A DNA stretch of 64,000 nt. Source: Amycolatopsis albispora (GTDB taxonomy: Bacteria; Actinomycetota; Actinomycetes; Mycobacteriales; Pseudonocardiaceae). Both the position numbers and the translations under genes were made by a program. The stretch spans positions 7,626,001 to 7,690,000 of the forward strand of contig NZ_CP015163.1 of assembly GCF_003312875.1 (NCBI RefSeq), written 5' to 3'. Shown in pieces: positions 1 to 7,319 of this stretch; position 1 is the stretch's first letter; every line of letters starts with the position of its first letter. Below the pieces are notes generated by a model. That model made no database searches. It saw nothing but the letters and a program-made list of their open reading frames with translations, and was not told the DNA's origin.

Positions 1-1
1 A

Positions 2-247
2 CGTGAGCAGGCCGAGCACATTGCCCGGATGCTGGACGTGTTCGGCCAGGCGAAGGTGCAGGGCGCGCACCTGTACTCGTTTGTTTCGCCGGACTCGCCG
101 CATCATCCGGAAAATCGGGACTACGACTTCGACATGGCGTCCTACAGCCTGCTCAAGACATTGCGGGCGCGGCACCACGACGACGCCTCGCCGTACCGCA
201 CCGAGCCGAAGCAGTCCTTCCACGCCGTGCGGCGCCACAATCGTTAG
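2..247 (+). CDS. C-terminal fragment of an unidentified protein (5' end outside window)
   Basis: An open frame runs in from the window edge and stops at 245-247, leaving 82 codons. The readable tail contains LYSFVSPDSPHHPENRDYDF and then DMASYSLLKTL, a soluble, aromatic and charged segment without membrane helices. It reminds me of the C-terminal strand of actinobacterial TIM-barrel, glycoside-hydrolase-like proteins, but I cannot assign it firmly. The next gene starts 12 bases downstream on the same strand, so the two may be cotranscribed. The internal ATG at 29 is not the true start because the frame is open through to the edge. Confidence 0.55.
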   Translation, partial: REQAEHIARMLDVFGQAKVQGAHLYSFVSPDSPHHPENRDYDFDMASYSLLKTLRARHHDDASPYRTEPKQSFHAVRRHNR

Positions 248-259
248 CGCCGGTCCCCT

Positions 260-643
260 ATGGTGACGCCCATGGCGTCGATCAAGCAGGTCCAGGTCAC
301 CTTCGACTGCGCCGATCCGGGGCGTGTCGCCCGGTTCTGGTGCGAGGTGCTGGGATACGTGCCGTCGCCGGACGGGTTCGCCTGCTCGGATCCCTCGGGG
401 GGCGGGCCGCGCCTGTACTTCCAGCGTGTGCCGGAAAAGAAGGTCGTGAAGAACCGGGTGCACCTGGACGTGCGCGTCGGCACCGGGCTGGTCGGCGACG
501 AGCGCCTCGCCGCCCTCCAAACCGAATGCGCACGTTTGATGGATCTCGGCGCGGTGTGCGTGCGCGTCCTGTACGCCGACGAGGAAAACGAGTCGTGCAT
601 CGTGATGCAAGACGTCGAAGGCAACGAGTTCTGCCTCGACTGA
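260..643 (+). CDS. VOC family (glyoxalase-like) protein
   Basis: A 127-residue single-domain vicinal-oxygen-chelate protein. The N-terminal half reads VQVTFDCADPGRVARFWCEV, the classic start of a glyoxalase-like domain, and the C-terminal strand ends VMQDVEGNEFCLD, where VOC proteins usually place a metal or substrate ligand. Such small proteins act as dimers in the cytoplasm, in lyase, dioxygenase or antibiotic-binding roles; the substrate cannot be read from sequence. The ATG at 260 is used; ATG at 272 is an alternative and neither has a strong ribosome-binding site. It follows the truncated gene by 12 bases. Confidence 0.85.
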   Translation: MVTPMASIKQVQVTFDCADPGRVARFWCEVLGYVPSPDGFACSDPSGGGPRLYFQRVPEKKVVKNRVHLDVRVGTGLVGDERLAALQTECARLMDLGAVCVRVLYADEENESCIVMQDVEGNEFCLD

Positions 644-760
644 CCTCCTTTGCCGGGGCCGCTCCCGTCTTCTTCGCCCCATCCACACCCGGCCCGCCCA
701 CGCGTAACGAACCCCCGGCCGAGCGGCTGGAGCGGGCTACGCCCCGATGCTCGGTGACCC

Positions 761-821
761 GCTAGCGCGGTGCCCCCGCTAGCGCGGTGCCCCCGCTAGC
801 GCGGTGCCCCCGCTAGCGCGG
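761..821. repeat. 17-bp tandem repeat, 3.6 copies
   Basis: The unit GCTAGCGCGGTGCCCCC occurs three times exactly (761-777, 778-794, 795-811) and a fourth copy is cut after GCTAGCGCGG. Each unit contains the self-complementary GCTAGC. It lies in the gene-free stretch 644-1288, directly before the octanucleotide array. Confidence 0.95.
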
Positions 822-879
822 CGGCGTGGCGACCCGGTTGCGCTGGGGCGCGGAGGCCCCGGGTGGCCCAGGGGTCTGC

Positions 880-1134
880 TGGCTTGCTGGCTCACCGGGC
901 GAGTGGCTCGGCAGCCTACTGGCTAGGTGGCTAAGTGGCTCAGCCACTTTGCCACTCGACCACTCAGCCATTCGGGTGGCTCAGCCACTCGGCCACAGCT
1001 GCTGGACACCGCCGCTCGACCACGGCCACTTGACCGAGCGACGGGCATTCCCGGCGGAGTTCGATGCGCACGGTAGGTGCGAGGGCTAGGTGGCTAGGTG
1101 CCAGTGGCTAGTTGGTAATGGCTAGGTGGCTGAG
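880..1134. repeat. Degenerate 8-bp repeat array, mixed orientation
   Basis: The 880-1000 part reads as consecutive octamers such as GCTGGCTT, GCTGGCTC, GTGGCTAA, GTGGCTCA and then switches to the reverse-complement type (GCCACTTT, GCCACTCG, ACCACTCA). A less regular spacer follows (about 1001-1084), then GGCTAGGT units resume at 1087-1134. The orientation switch would let the two halves fold into an imperfect hairpin. The period of 8 is not a multiple of 3 and no convincing gene covers it. Confidence 0.8.
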
Positions 1135-1284
1135 CCACTTGGCCACCAAGCCTCTCGACCACCAGGCCTCTTAGCCACTGAGCCTCTCGACCACCAAGCC
1201 ACTTGGCCAGCAAGCTCCCAGCCACCAAGCCACTTGGCCACCAAGCCCCCAGCCACTGAGCCTCTCGGCCACCTGGCCACTCAG
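1135..1284. repeat. Octanucleotide array, 19 units of CCACYNRG type
   Basis: This 150-bp stretch divides without remainder into 19 units: 17 of 8 bp and two of 7 bp (CTCCCAG, CCCCCAG). Typical units are CCACTTGG, CCACCAAG, CCTCTCGA and CCACTGAG, several of them repeated exactly. It ends 4 bp before the stop codon of the leftward ParB-like gene. The remainder of the 644-1288 gap holds no gene that I can support. Confidence 0.92.
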
Positions 1285-1288
1285 GGAC

Positions 1289-2128
1289 TCAGCGGCGCGT
1301 GCGCAGGGTTTCGATGACCTCGTCGTCCCAGCGGTGGGTGCGGATGAGCCGGTACCGCTCACCCGCGACCCACATGTACGCCTCGGCCTCGGTGCGGCCC
1401 CGGATCAGGTCGGCCTGGTGCAGCATCCGCACCACCGGCTCGTACTCCTCGGCGTACCACCGCGCGGCGACCGTCGCCCGGTCCAGGAACGTGCCCTCGT
1501 CCTGCATCAGCCGGAAGCCCCAAGCCTCCACGTGCTCGCCGAGTTCCGCGTAGTCCCACGGATCCGAGACGATCACCGAAGCCCGCGCCTGCCCGGTCAG
1601 CGGCACCCGCTCCAGGAACAGGCGCCGGTAGTCCTTGACGATCAGGTCACCGCGGTACCGGATCCCGGCCGGGTCCAGCTTCGTCCGGACCTCGGTCACC
1701 TGAGCGTCTATTGTGGTCAGTCCCATCGCGTGGGCCACCGACACGCGATGGTGCCCGTCGACGATGAAGTGCAGCTCGCCGATCCGGTAGACCTCGATCG
1801 GCGGAATGCTCTCGCCGCGCCGGGCCGCCAGCGCCAGCCGCTCCCAGCGCTCGCGCACCCGCCCCGAGGTCGGGCGGAACCGCCGGTCGAAGTCCCGGCC
1901 GCGGTCCACACTGCCCACAATGGACGAAAGCTGGATCACCCGCAGCCCGAGCCGCCGCTCGCCCGCCCAGCCGAGCGCGTCCACCACCTCGTGGAACGGC
2001 AGCATGATGTTGACGTCGTCGGGTTCGCGGCGGAGCCAGTTGGCCAGCCGCGAGAGCACCTGCCGCCGCCGGGCACGCAGGAAGTCACTTTCCGCGTCCG
2101 CCCTGGGAAAACCGGTGTCGCGGCTCAT
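1289..2128 (-). CDS. ParB/sulfiredoxin-fold protein
   Basis: A 279-residue protein with a ParB N-terminal-like core at about residues 109-136, containing PPIEVYRIG and FIVDGHHRVSVAHA. This is the nucleotide-binding motif shared by ParB, Srx and related enzymes. There is no obvious helix-turn-helix of a true chromosomal ParB, so a stand-alone ParB-fold role (DNA-associated or CTP-dependent) is more likely than chromosome partition. It starts with ATG overlapping the stop of the upstream phosphoesterase gene by 4 bases, so the two are translationally coupled. Its end abuts the octanucleotide array, which may terminate the transcript. Confidence 0.8.
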   Translation of the reverse strand: MSRDTGFPRADAESDFLRARRRQVLSRLANWLRREPDDVNIMLPFHEVVDALGWAGERRLGLRVIQLSSIVGSVDRGRDFDRRFRPTSGRVRERWERLALAARRGESIPPIEVYRIGELHFIVDGHHRVSVAHAMGLTTIDAQVTEVRTKLDPAGIRYRGDLIVKDYRRLFLERVPLTGQARASVIVSDPWDYAELGEHVEAWGFRLMQDEGTFLDRATVAARWYAEEYEPVVRMLHQADLIRGRTEAEAYMWVAGERYRLIRTHRWDDEVIETLRTRR

Positions 2129-2784
2129 CGGCCCGCCTCCTCGATGGACAGAATGTGGTAGCCGACCACGTTGCGCACCACGGTCCCGCCGATCCGCCGG
2201 TCGGGCACCGGCTCACCGTGCGGGTGGATGTGCCCGTGCAGCAACCACCGCGGCGCGAGCTTCTCGGCGGTGCGGTGCAGGCAGTCGAACCCGTGGTGCG
2301 GCGGGTCCTCCCGGTCGCCGAGGTGCCGGGGCGGGGAGTGCGTGAGCAGCACGTCCACTCCGCGCCCGTCACGACGGCGGCGCCGCGCCGCCCGGCGCAC
2401 CAGCCGCCGGGCCCGGCGCGCCTGCTGCGCCTGCGTCCACTGGTTCGGGCCGTCGTTGTACCGGATCGACCCGCCGAGCCCGGCGATGCGCAGGCCGCCG
2501 ACGTCGACCACCCGCCCGTCGGCGTTCACCCCGCCGGCCGGGCCGGGCCACCGCACCGGGAAACCGTCCCGCATGGACAGACCTCCGTACCTGGTGAAGC
2601 CGGACAGATCGGGATCGTGGTTGCCGGGCACGAAAACACACGGCCGGTCCAGCGCGTCGGCGAGGAGTTCCAGGTAGTCGAACGGCAGGTCGCCGGCCCC
2701 GAGGATCAGGTCGACCGCGAGGCCGTGCGCCCCCGCCCACAGCCGTTCGTCCACCTCGTCGGCCACCACCAGCGCCCGGACCAT
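2125..2784 (-). CDS. Calcineurin-like metallophosphoesterase
   Basis: A 219-residue phosphoesterase. Visible metal-site motifs in order are GAGDLPFD (about 30-37), GNHDPD (55-60), LLTHSPP in the middle of the protein and LLHGHIHPHGE near the end. The first family motif, normally DxH, appears here as VVADEVDERL, a form I associate with an actinobacterial subgroup. The ATG at 2784 is chosen because a longer frame upstream would run through the next gene. The substrate is unknown; phosphodiester cleavage in the cytoplasm is the family expectation. It forms a pair with the ParB-fold gene. Confidence 0.85.
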   Translation of the reverse strand: MVRALVVADEVDERLWAGAHGLAVDLILGAGDLPFDYLELLADALDRPCVFVPGNHDPDLSGFTRYGGLSMRDGFPVRWPGPAGGVNADGRVVDVGGLRIAGLGGSIRYNDGPNQWTQAQQARRARRLVRRAARRRRRDGRGVDVLLTHSPPRHLGDREDPPHHGFDCLHRTAEKLAPRWLLHGHIHPHGEPVPDRRIGGTVVRNVVGYHILSIEEAGR

Positions 2785-2809
2785 GGGTCCCAGCCTACGA
2801 CAGCGGCAC

Positions 2810-3205
2810 TCAGGGCACCGGCGGCGAAAACCCGGCCATCCAGCGCCCGTCCTTTTCCTGCAGCGCGAGCGCGTAGGTGAACGGCGCGCCGTCGGCCAGT
2901 TCGGCCTCGACCACGGCGAGGTCCCCGCGCAGCGAGACCCGCACGTCGTGCACCCCGGCCGCGCCGAGGTCTTCGACGTAGGACCGGGCGAAGCCGTCCC
3001 GGTCGGCCTGCGGGTAGTCCAGCAGGTCGGCGAGCCCGGCGGCGTCACGCTGGTTCAGCGCGGCGGCCAGCCTGCCGCGCAACTGCTCGGCCGAGTCGGC
3101 ACCGGGGTCCGGTTCGGTCGCCACCAGCGTGGTGAGGTAACCGAACCAGGCCACCGTGAGCACCACCGCGCCGGACAGCACCAGCCGCCGCCGGGTCAGC
3201 TTCAC
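2810..3205 (-). CDS. Membrane-anchored small protein, unknown function
   Basis: From the GTG at 3205 the protein has 131 residues: a basic N-terminus (VKLTRRRL), one membrane helix or uncleaved signal (LVLSGAVVLTVAWFGYLTTL) and an extracytoplasmic domain that resembles small NTF2/SnoaL-like lipoprotein domains (alternating charged strands such as DVRVSLRGDLAVVEAELADG). The start overlaps the stop of the 38-residue gene upstream as GTGA, so the two are coupled. The longer ATG frame from 3343 would overlap that small gene entirely and is rejected. I do not recognise a named family. Confidence 0.7.
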   Translation of the reverse strand: MKLTRRRLVLSGAVVLTVAWFGYLTTLVATEPDPGADSAEQLRGRLAAALNQRDAAGLADLLDYPQADRDGFARSYVEDLGAAGVHDVRVSLRGDLAVVEAELADGAPFTYALALQEKDGRWMAGFSPPVP

Positions 3206-3318
3206 TGCGCCCCGTGGGCGAAATCGGGGTTCTTCGCGATGATCGCGATCACCACGACCAGCCAGGACAGGGACAGGGCCAGCGCCCAGAACTTGAGGTT
3301 GGTCAGCAGGCGGACCAT
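3202..3318 (-). CDS. 38-residue single-pass membrane protein
   Basis: A very short gene starting at an ATG (3318) preceded by an excellent ribosome-binding site, GAGGAGG, 6-7 bases upstream. The product begins MVRLLTNLKFWALALSLSW and continues with one hydrophobic helix (about residues 9-27), then NPDFAHGAQ. It lies 41 bases after corA on the same strand and overlaps the next gene by 4 bases, suggesting a corA-linked operon. Function unknown; a small membrane subunit or regulator of its neighbours is possible. The strong ribosome-binding site and coupling make it more than a chance frame. Confidence 0.65.
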   Translation of the reverse strand: MVRLLTNLKFWALALSLSWLVVVIAIIAKNPDFAHGAQ

Positions 3319-3359
3319 GGGAAAACCTCCTCGAGAATTCCAAGTGGAAGAAAACGGAC

Positions 3360-4433
3360 CTACAGCCAGCGGTTCTTCCGGAATATTCGGTAGAGGATCA
3401 GGCAGACGATGAGGATCAGCCCCATCACCATCGGATAGCCGAACCGCCAGTGCAGTTCGGGCATGTAGTCGAAGTTCATGCCGTACACGCCGACCGCCAT
3501 CGTGGGCACCGCGATGATCGCCGCCCACGAGGTGATCTTGCGCATGTCGGTGTTCTGCTGAAGGGTGATCTTCGCCAGCGTGGCGTCGACCAGGGTGGTG
3601 AGCAGCTCGTCGAAGTTGACCACCCGCTCGGAAACCTGCGTGAGGTGGTCGTCGACGTCGCGGAAGTACGAGCGCACCTCGTCCGGCACCAGCCGGCTGT
3701 GCCCCTCGGCGAGCCGCTTGAGCGGGGTGGCCAGCGGCATCACCGCGCGGCGCATCTCCAGCACCTCGCGCTTCATGAAGTAGATCGTCTCGGCGGTCAC
3801 CGACGAACGCGGCGCGAAGACCTGCACCTCCATCTCGTCGATGTCGTCCTCGAGGTGGTCGGTCACGTCCAGGTAGTGGTCGACCACGTGGTCGGCGATG
3901 GCGTGCAGCACCGCCGCCGGGCCGAGGCGCAGGCGGTCCGGCTCGGCGTCCAGCTCGCGGCGGAGCCGCGCCAGGCCGGAGTGGTTGCCGTGCCGGACGG
4001 TGACGATGAAGTCCTTGCCGAGAAAGGCCATCAGCTCGCCGGTCTCGACGATTTCGTTGGCGGTGCTGGGAGATTCGTGCTCGACGTAGCGAACCGTCTT
4101 CAGCACCAGGAACAGGTTGTCGTCGTAGCGCTCGAGCTTGGGGCGCTGGTGCGCGTGCACCGCGTCCTCCACGGCCAGCTCGTGCAGGCCGAAGGTCTCC
4201 GCGACGCCCTGGATCTGCTCCTCGTCCGGCTCGTGCAGGCCGATCCAGACGAAGCCGGAACCGCGGCGGCGGACCTCCTCGATCGCCTCGGAGTGCGTCC
4301 AGCGCCCGGACAGCCGCTCGCCTCCGTCGTAGACCGCGCAGTCGACCACGTACGCCGAAATGGGCACGGGCAGCGGGCGTGGGGCGTCACCACGGCCGTT
4401 GCCGCGGCCGCGCAGGGAGGGAAGAGAAGGCAT
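3360..4433 (-). CDS. corA: CorA-family Mg2+/Co2+ transporter
   Basis: 357 residues from the ATG at 4433. The large cytoplasmic N-terminal domain is rich in charged helices; the C-terminus has two membrane helices with the signature YGMNF between the first helix and the periplasmic loop (VYGMNFDYMPELHW), diagnostic of the CorA/MIT superfamily that forms pentameric magnesium channels. The chain ends in basic residues (RIFRKNRWL). An in-frame ATG at 4466 exists, but AGGAG stands before 4433. The leader of roughly 200 bases is unusually long and contains a candidate leader peptide and a 9-bp stem (see those entries), so magnesium- or translation-dependent control is likely. Confidence 0.93.
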   Translation of the reverse strand: MPSLPSLRGRGNGRGDAPRPLPVPISAYVVDCAVYDGGERLSGRWTHSEAIEEVRRRGSGFVWIGLHEPDEEQIQGVAETFGLHELAVEDAVHAHQRPKLERYDDNLFLVLKTVRYVEHESPSTANEIVETGELMAFLGKDFIVTVRHGNHSGLARLRRELDAEPDRLRLGPAAVLHAIADHVVDHYLDVTDHLEDDIDEMEVQVFAPRSSVTAETIYFMKREVLEMRRAVMPLATPLKRLAEGHSRLVPDEVRSYFRDVDDHLTQVSERVVNFDELLTTLVDATLAKITLQQNTDMRKITSWAAIIAVPTMAVGVYGMNFDYMPELHWRFGYPMVMGLILIVCLILYRIFRKNRWL

Positions 4434-4521
4434 GGCAACTCCTGGGCTGACGTCGTGCCTGAGCACAGTGACCGAGCACTACGACGGACCAGAGCGGGGA
4501 ACACGGGCCGCTCCGGCGCTG

Positions 4522-4585
4522 CCAGCGTCCGCGTGGGGGCTCTACCAGGGAGAACGCGAGCCGGACCGGTGCATGAGGACGCTGG
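4522..4585 (-). promoter_or_regulatory. Candidate attenuator stem in corA leader
   Basis: On the corA transcript strand CCAGCGTCC (4585-4577) is perfectly complementary to GGACGCTGG (4530-4522). The first arm lies inside a candidate leader peptide and the second arm starts 12 bases after its stop codon. A ribosome on the short frame would therefore cover one arm. This is the layout of translation-coupled attenuators, but no consequence has been shown. Confidence 0.5.
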
Positions 4586-4619
4586 TACTACTAGGGAGCG
4601 GACTATCGCCTGTACTCAC
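4542..4619 (-). CDS. Candidate corA leader peptide (25 residues)
   Basis: A short frame in the corA leader starts at GTG 4619 and ends at TAG 4544-4542. It encodes VSTGDSPLPS, then STSVLMHRSGSRSPW. A ribosome-binding sequence GGTGAGG (4632-4626) stands 6 bases before the GTG; an alternative in-frame GTG at 4631 would add four residues. Its codons (AGT, ACA, GAT, CCT) are poor in G/C at the third base, unlike neighbouring genes, which suggests the sequence is constrained at the nucleotide level. Proline-containing leader peptides are known to regulate Mg2+ transporters in enterobacteria (mgtL, corL); the parallel is inference. Confidence 0.5.
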   Translation of the reverse strand: MSTGDSPLPSSTSVLMHRSGSRSPW

Positions 4620-4769
4620 TGCGTACCTCACCTCCTCCGGGCCGGGGACCTTCGGCTGACGTGTCGCTGCTCGCGTTGACGCACCGACACCGATGGTCAA
4701 GGGTACTCCTCGACATGAGTCCTTGTCGCCGCAGGTAGGTGTGGCGTTACCCGCCGAGGAGGAAACCGC

Positions 4770-5273
4770 GTGCAGTTCGGGCGCTATTTCGAGGAGTTCG
4801 AGGTCGGGGCCGTGTACAAGCACTGGCCGGGCAAGACGGTCACCGAGTACGACGACCACCTGTTCTGCCTGCTGACCATGAACCACCACCCGCTGCACCT
4901 CGACGCGCACTACGCGGGTGAAACCACCGACTTCGGCAAGAACGTGGTGGTGGGCAACTACATCTACTCGCTGCTGCTGGGCATGTCGGTGCCGGACGTC
5001 TCGGGCAAGGCGATCGCCAACCTGGAGGTCGAATCGCTCAAGCACGTGAAGCCGACCTTCCACGGTGACACCATCTACGGCGAGACCGAGGTGCTGGAGA
5101 AGACACCGTCGAAGTCCAAGGACGATCGCGGGGTGGTGTACGTGGAAACACGCGGTTACAAGCAGGACGGCACGATCGTGTGTGTGTTCCGCCGGAAGGT
5201 GATGGTGCCCAAGCGGTCCTACGGCGAGGCCAGGGGCGGCGAGCAGCCCGGCCGCCCGGTGCCGCATGAGTGA
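4770..5273 (+). CDS. MaoC-like dehydratase/hydratase
   Basis: 167 residues in a single hotdog fold. The segment DDHLFCLLTMNHHPLHLDAHYA corresponds to the hydratase motif, in which an Asp/His pair binds and hydrates enoyl-CoA-type substrates. It starts at GTG 4770 behind GAGGAGG. Similar stand-alone MaoC proteins act on mesaconyl-CoA or beta-methylmalyl-CoA, but the substrate cannot be fixed here. It is divergent from corA, and its stop overlaps the start of the DUF2332 gene by 8 bases, so the two are cotranscribed. Confidence 0.88.
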   Translation: MQFGRYFEEFEVGAVYKHWPGKTVTEYDDHLFCLLTMNHHPLHLDAHYAGETTDFGKNVVVGNYIYSLLLGMSVPDVSGKAIANLEVESLKHVKPTFHGDTIYGETEVLEKTPSKSKDDRGVVYVETRGYKQDGTIVCVFRRKVMVPKRSYGEARGGEQPGRPVPHE

Positions 5274-6363
5274 TCGGCTCGGCGAAGTCAAGCGGCGGCT
5301 GGCGTCCTTCGCCGAGAAGGAGGCGGCCGGGGTCTCGCCGCTGTACGAGCACCTGGCCGCGCACGCCGCCGAGGACGACGAGATCGCCGGGCTGCTGCTG
5401 GCCGCGCCTGCGGACGAGGACGCGCGGGCGCCGCTGCTGTTCGCCACCGCGCACCGGCTGATCCAGGCCGAGCCGATCCACCCGCTTTCGCGCTACTACC
5501 CGTCGCTGGGCGGGTTCGACGGGGTGGACGCGGGGACGTGGCCGGAGTTCCGCGGGTTCCTGGCCGAGCGGGCGGACAAGGCGAGGGCGCTGATCTCCTC
5601 GCGGTACACGCAGACGAACGAGGTGCGCCGGGCGGCGCTGCTCTATCCGGCGGTGGCGCTGGCGGCCAAGGCGGCGGGCGGCAAGGTGGCCCTGCTCGAA
5701 GCCGGGTGCAGTGCCGGGTTGCTGCTGGGCATCGACACCTTCGGTTACCGCTACCAGTGCGGTGGCGAGCAGCTCACCGCCGGACCGGCCAAGGCGGCGG
5801 TCGGCTTGCACTGCGCGCTGGAGCTGGCCGAGGGCGCGGTGGCGCCCAAACTGCCGAAGAAGCTGCCGGTCGGCGCGAAGCTGGGCCTGGACCGGGCGCC
5901 GGTGGACGCCGCCGACGAGGACGAGCTGGCGTGGCTGGAGGCGTGCGTGTGGGCCGACCAGCCCGACCGCATCCGGCTGCTGCGCACCGCGGCGGCGGCC
6001 CAGCGGAAGAACCCGCCGGAGCTGGTCACCGGGGACCTGGTGGACGACCTGCCCGCCGCGGTGGGGCGGTTGCCCGCGGAGCTGCCGCTGGTGCTGCTGA
6101 CCAGCCACGTCGTCACCTACCTGCCCAAGCCGAAGCGGGACGCCTTCATCGAGGCGATCGGTGCGCTGGGCAGGCCGGTGTGGTGGGTGAGCCAGGAGGC
6201 CTACGAAGCGGGCGTCGAGCCGCTGCTGCCGGGGCGGGACGACCTGCGCTTCGCCGACACGGGGACGAGCACGCTCTCGCTGGTCGAATTCGGCGACGGG
6301 GAGCCGCGGGCGAGAGCACTGGCGCGCACCGCTCCGCACGGGCAGCGCATGACCTGGCTCTAG
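5266..6363 (+). CDS. DUF2332 family protein
   Basis: 365 residues matching the actinobacterial DUF2332 family from memory: an N-terminal helical region (VKRRLASFAEKEAAGVSPLY), a middle segment ALLEAGCSAGLLLGIDTFGY that resembles a nucleotide- or SAM-binding loop, and a C-terminal Rossmann-like part ending MTWL. Biochemical function is unknown. ATG 5266 lies inside the end of the MaoC gene, giving an 8-base overlap. A perfect 55-bp palindrome begins 4 bases after its stop codon and probably ends the transcript. Confidence 0.82.
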   Translation: MSDRLGEVKRRLASFAEKEAAGVSPLYEHLAAHAAEDDEIAGLLLAAPADEDARAPLLFATAHRLIQAEPIHPLSRYYPSLGGFDGVDAGTWPEFRGFLAERADKARALISSRYTQTNEVRRAALLYPAVALAAKAAGGKVALLEAGCSAGLLLGIDTFGYRYQCGGEQLTAGPAKAAVGLHCALELAEGAVAPKLPKKLPVGAKLGLDRAPVDAADEDELAWLEACVWADQPDRIRLLRTAAAAQRKNPPELVTGDLVDDLPAAVGRLPAELPLVLLTSHVVTYLPKPKRDAFIEAIGALGRPVWWVSQEAYEAGVEPLLPGRDDLRFADTGTSTLSLVEFGDGEPRARALARTAPHGQRMTWL

Positions 6364-6366
6364 CGG

Positions 6367-6423
6367 ATGTCACGAATGTGGCTTTCGAGACGTTTGGCGT
6401 CTCGAAAGCCACATTCGTGACAT
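6367..6423. repeat. 55-bp palindrome, copy 1
   Basis: Arms 6367-6392 and 6398-6423 are perfect 26-base reverse complements around the loop TTTGG. The arm core is TGTCACGAATGTGGCTTTCG. The element begins 3 bases after the DUF2332 stop codon. Four further copies occur in this window, all just downstream of a rightward gene. No T-tract follows, so it is not a canonical intrinsic terminator, although the stem is very strong. Confidence 0.95.
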
Positions 6424-6465
6424 GCCCGAGCCGCCACCGGGGACGCGCGAGGCCCGCCTGACGCT

Positions 6466-6512
6466 ATGAATGTGGCTTTCATTGCGCCTGACGCTATGAA
6501 AGCCACATTCAT
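6466..6512. repeat. Second palindrome family, left part at the IS junction
   Basis: ATGAATGTGGCTTTCAT (6466-6482) and its reverse complement (6496-6512) flank a 13-base loop. It shares the core AATGTGGCTTTC with the 55-bp palindromes but has different ends. The insertion sequence begins at the very next base. Confidence 0.88.
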
Positions 6513-6531
6513 TGAGCCTTTTCCATCTTGG

Positions 6532-7317
6532 TTAGTTGGGGAGGTGTTCGAGGGTGAGGATGGCGTGGGCGAGTGTGGTGACGCGGTGGGTGCTGCAGCG
6601 GGCTCGGGTGAGGACGCGCCAGTTTTTGAGGGTGGCGAATCCGCGTTCGCCGCGGCTGCGCACCCTGGCCAGGGCTTTGTTGGCGGCTTTGTAGGCGGGC
6701 CCTAGTTCACGTTTGGGCTGGTGGCGGTTGCGGCGGTTGCGGTACGGGGTGATCACCCCGGGGGCGACCTGGTCGTAGCCGCCATCGGCCAGCAGCCGCA
6801 GCCCGGCCTGGCGGACCTGCTCGCAGATGCGGTGGTGGCGGGCGGCGGCGGTGTCGTTGATCGCGCCGGGCAGCCCGGGCGAGAGCCACAGCAGCTGGCC
6901 ATCAGGATCGGTGAGGGCCTGGAAGTTGATGCCGTGGTAGCGGTGTTTACCCGAGAAGAAGGGCTTGTTCGCGGCAACGCGGTCGATGCGGACGACGGTG
7001 CCGTCGATGATGGTGTAGTTGTGCCGGGTGCGGGCCAGCCGTCGGAGGGCGTCGGTCAGGGTGGGAGCCTGGTGGGCGAGCAGGGTGATGGTTTCGTGCA
7101 GGTAGCGGCACACGGTGGCCACTCCGATGCCGAACCCGGCGGCGAGGCGGTGGTAGGTGTCGCCGTTGCGCAGGTGGGCCAGGGTGAGCAGGGCTTGGCG
7201 CTGCGGGGACAGCCTGCGCCAGCGTGAGCCGATCGCGCGGCGGTGGGTACGGATGATCCGGGTCAGCTCGCGCAGTGTCTGGGTGGACACCGGGATCACC
7301 GAGGGGTAAGAAAGCAC
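6532..7317 (-). CDS. IS5-family DDE transposase (HARBI1-like)
   Basis: 261 residues from GTG 7317. Residues 1-100 hold a helical DNA-binding part with RNGDTYHRLAAGFGIGVATV (a helix-turn-helix typical of DDE_Tnp_4 proteins). The catalytic acidic residues are recognisable as D105 (TIIDGT), D178 (LLADGGYD) and E224 (RGERGFATLKNW). An ATG at 7380 would give 282 residues, but GTG 7317 has AGGAG 9 bases upstream and the mature-looking start VLSYPSVIPVS. That ribosome-binding site is buried in a 15-bp hairpin. No frameshift or internal stop is seen. Confidence 0.9.
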   Translation of the reverse strand: MLSYPSVIPVSTQTLRELTRIIRTHRRAIGSRWRRLSPQRQALLTLAHLRNGDTYHRLAAGFGIGVATVCRYLHETITLLAHQAPTLTDALRRLARTRHNYTIIDGTVVRIDRVAANKPFFSGKHRYHGINFQALTDPDGQLLWLSPGLPGAINDTAAARHHRICEQVRQAGLRLLADGGYDQVAPGVITPYRNRRNRHQPKRELGPAYKAANKALARVRSRGERGFATLKNWRVLTRARCSTHRVTTLAHAILTLEHLPN

Positions 7318-7319
7318 AA

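Noticed and set aside
644..760. Terminator or small gene after the VOC gene
   Set aside because: No convincing hairpin with T-tract and no frame with a ribosome-binding site; the open frames are typical of GC-rich non-coding sequence.
880..1284. CRISPR array
   Set aside because: The repeats are 8 bp long and directly adjacent without spacers, and there are no cas genes in the window.
4560..4640. M-box (ykoK) magnesium riboswitch upstream of corA
   Set aside because: GGTGAGG resembles the first conserved block of the M-box, but the following conserved blocks are not recognisable. The sequence is better read as the ribosome-binding site of a short leader frame.
4542..5447. Minus-strand frame of 301 codons across the MaoC gene
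   Set aside because: It is the antisense of the MaoC gene; only its last 25-29 codons, in the corA leader, look meaningful.
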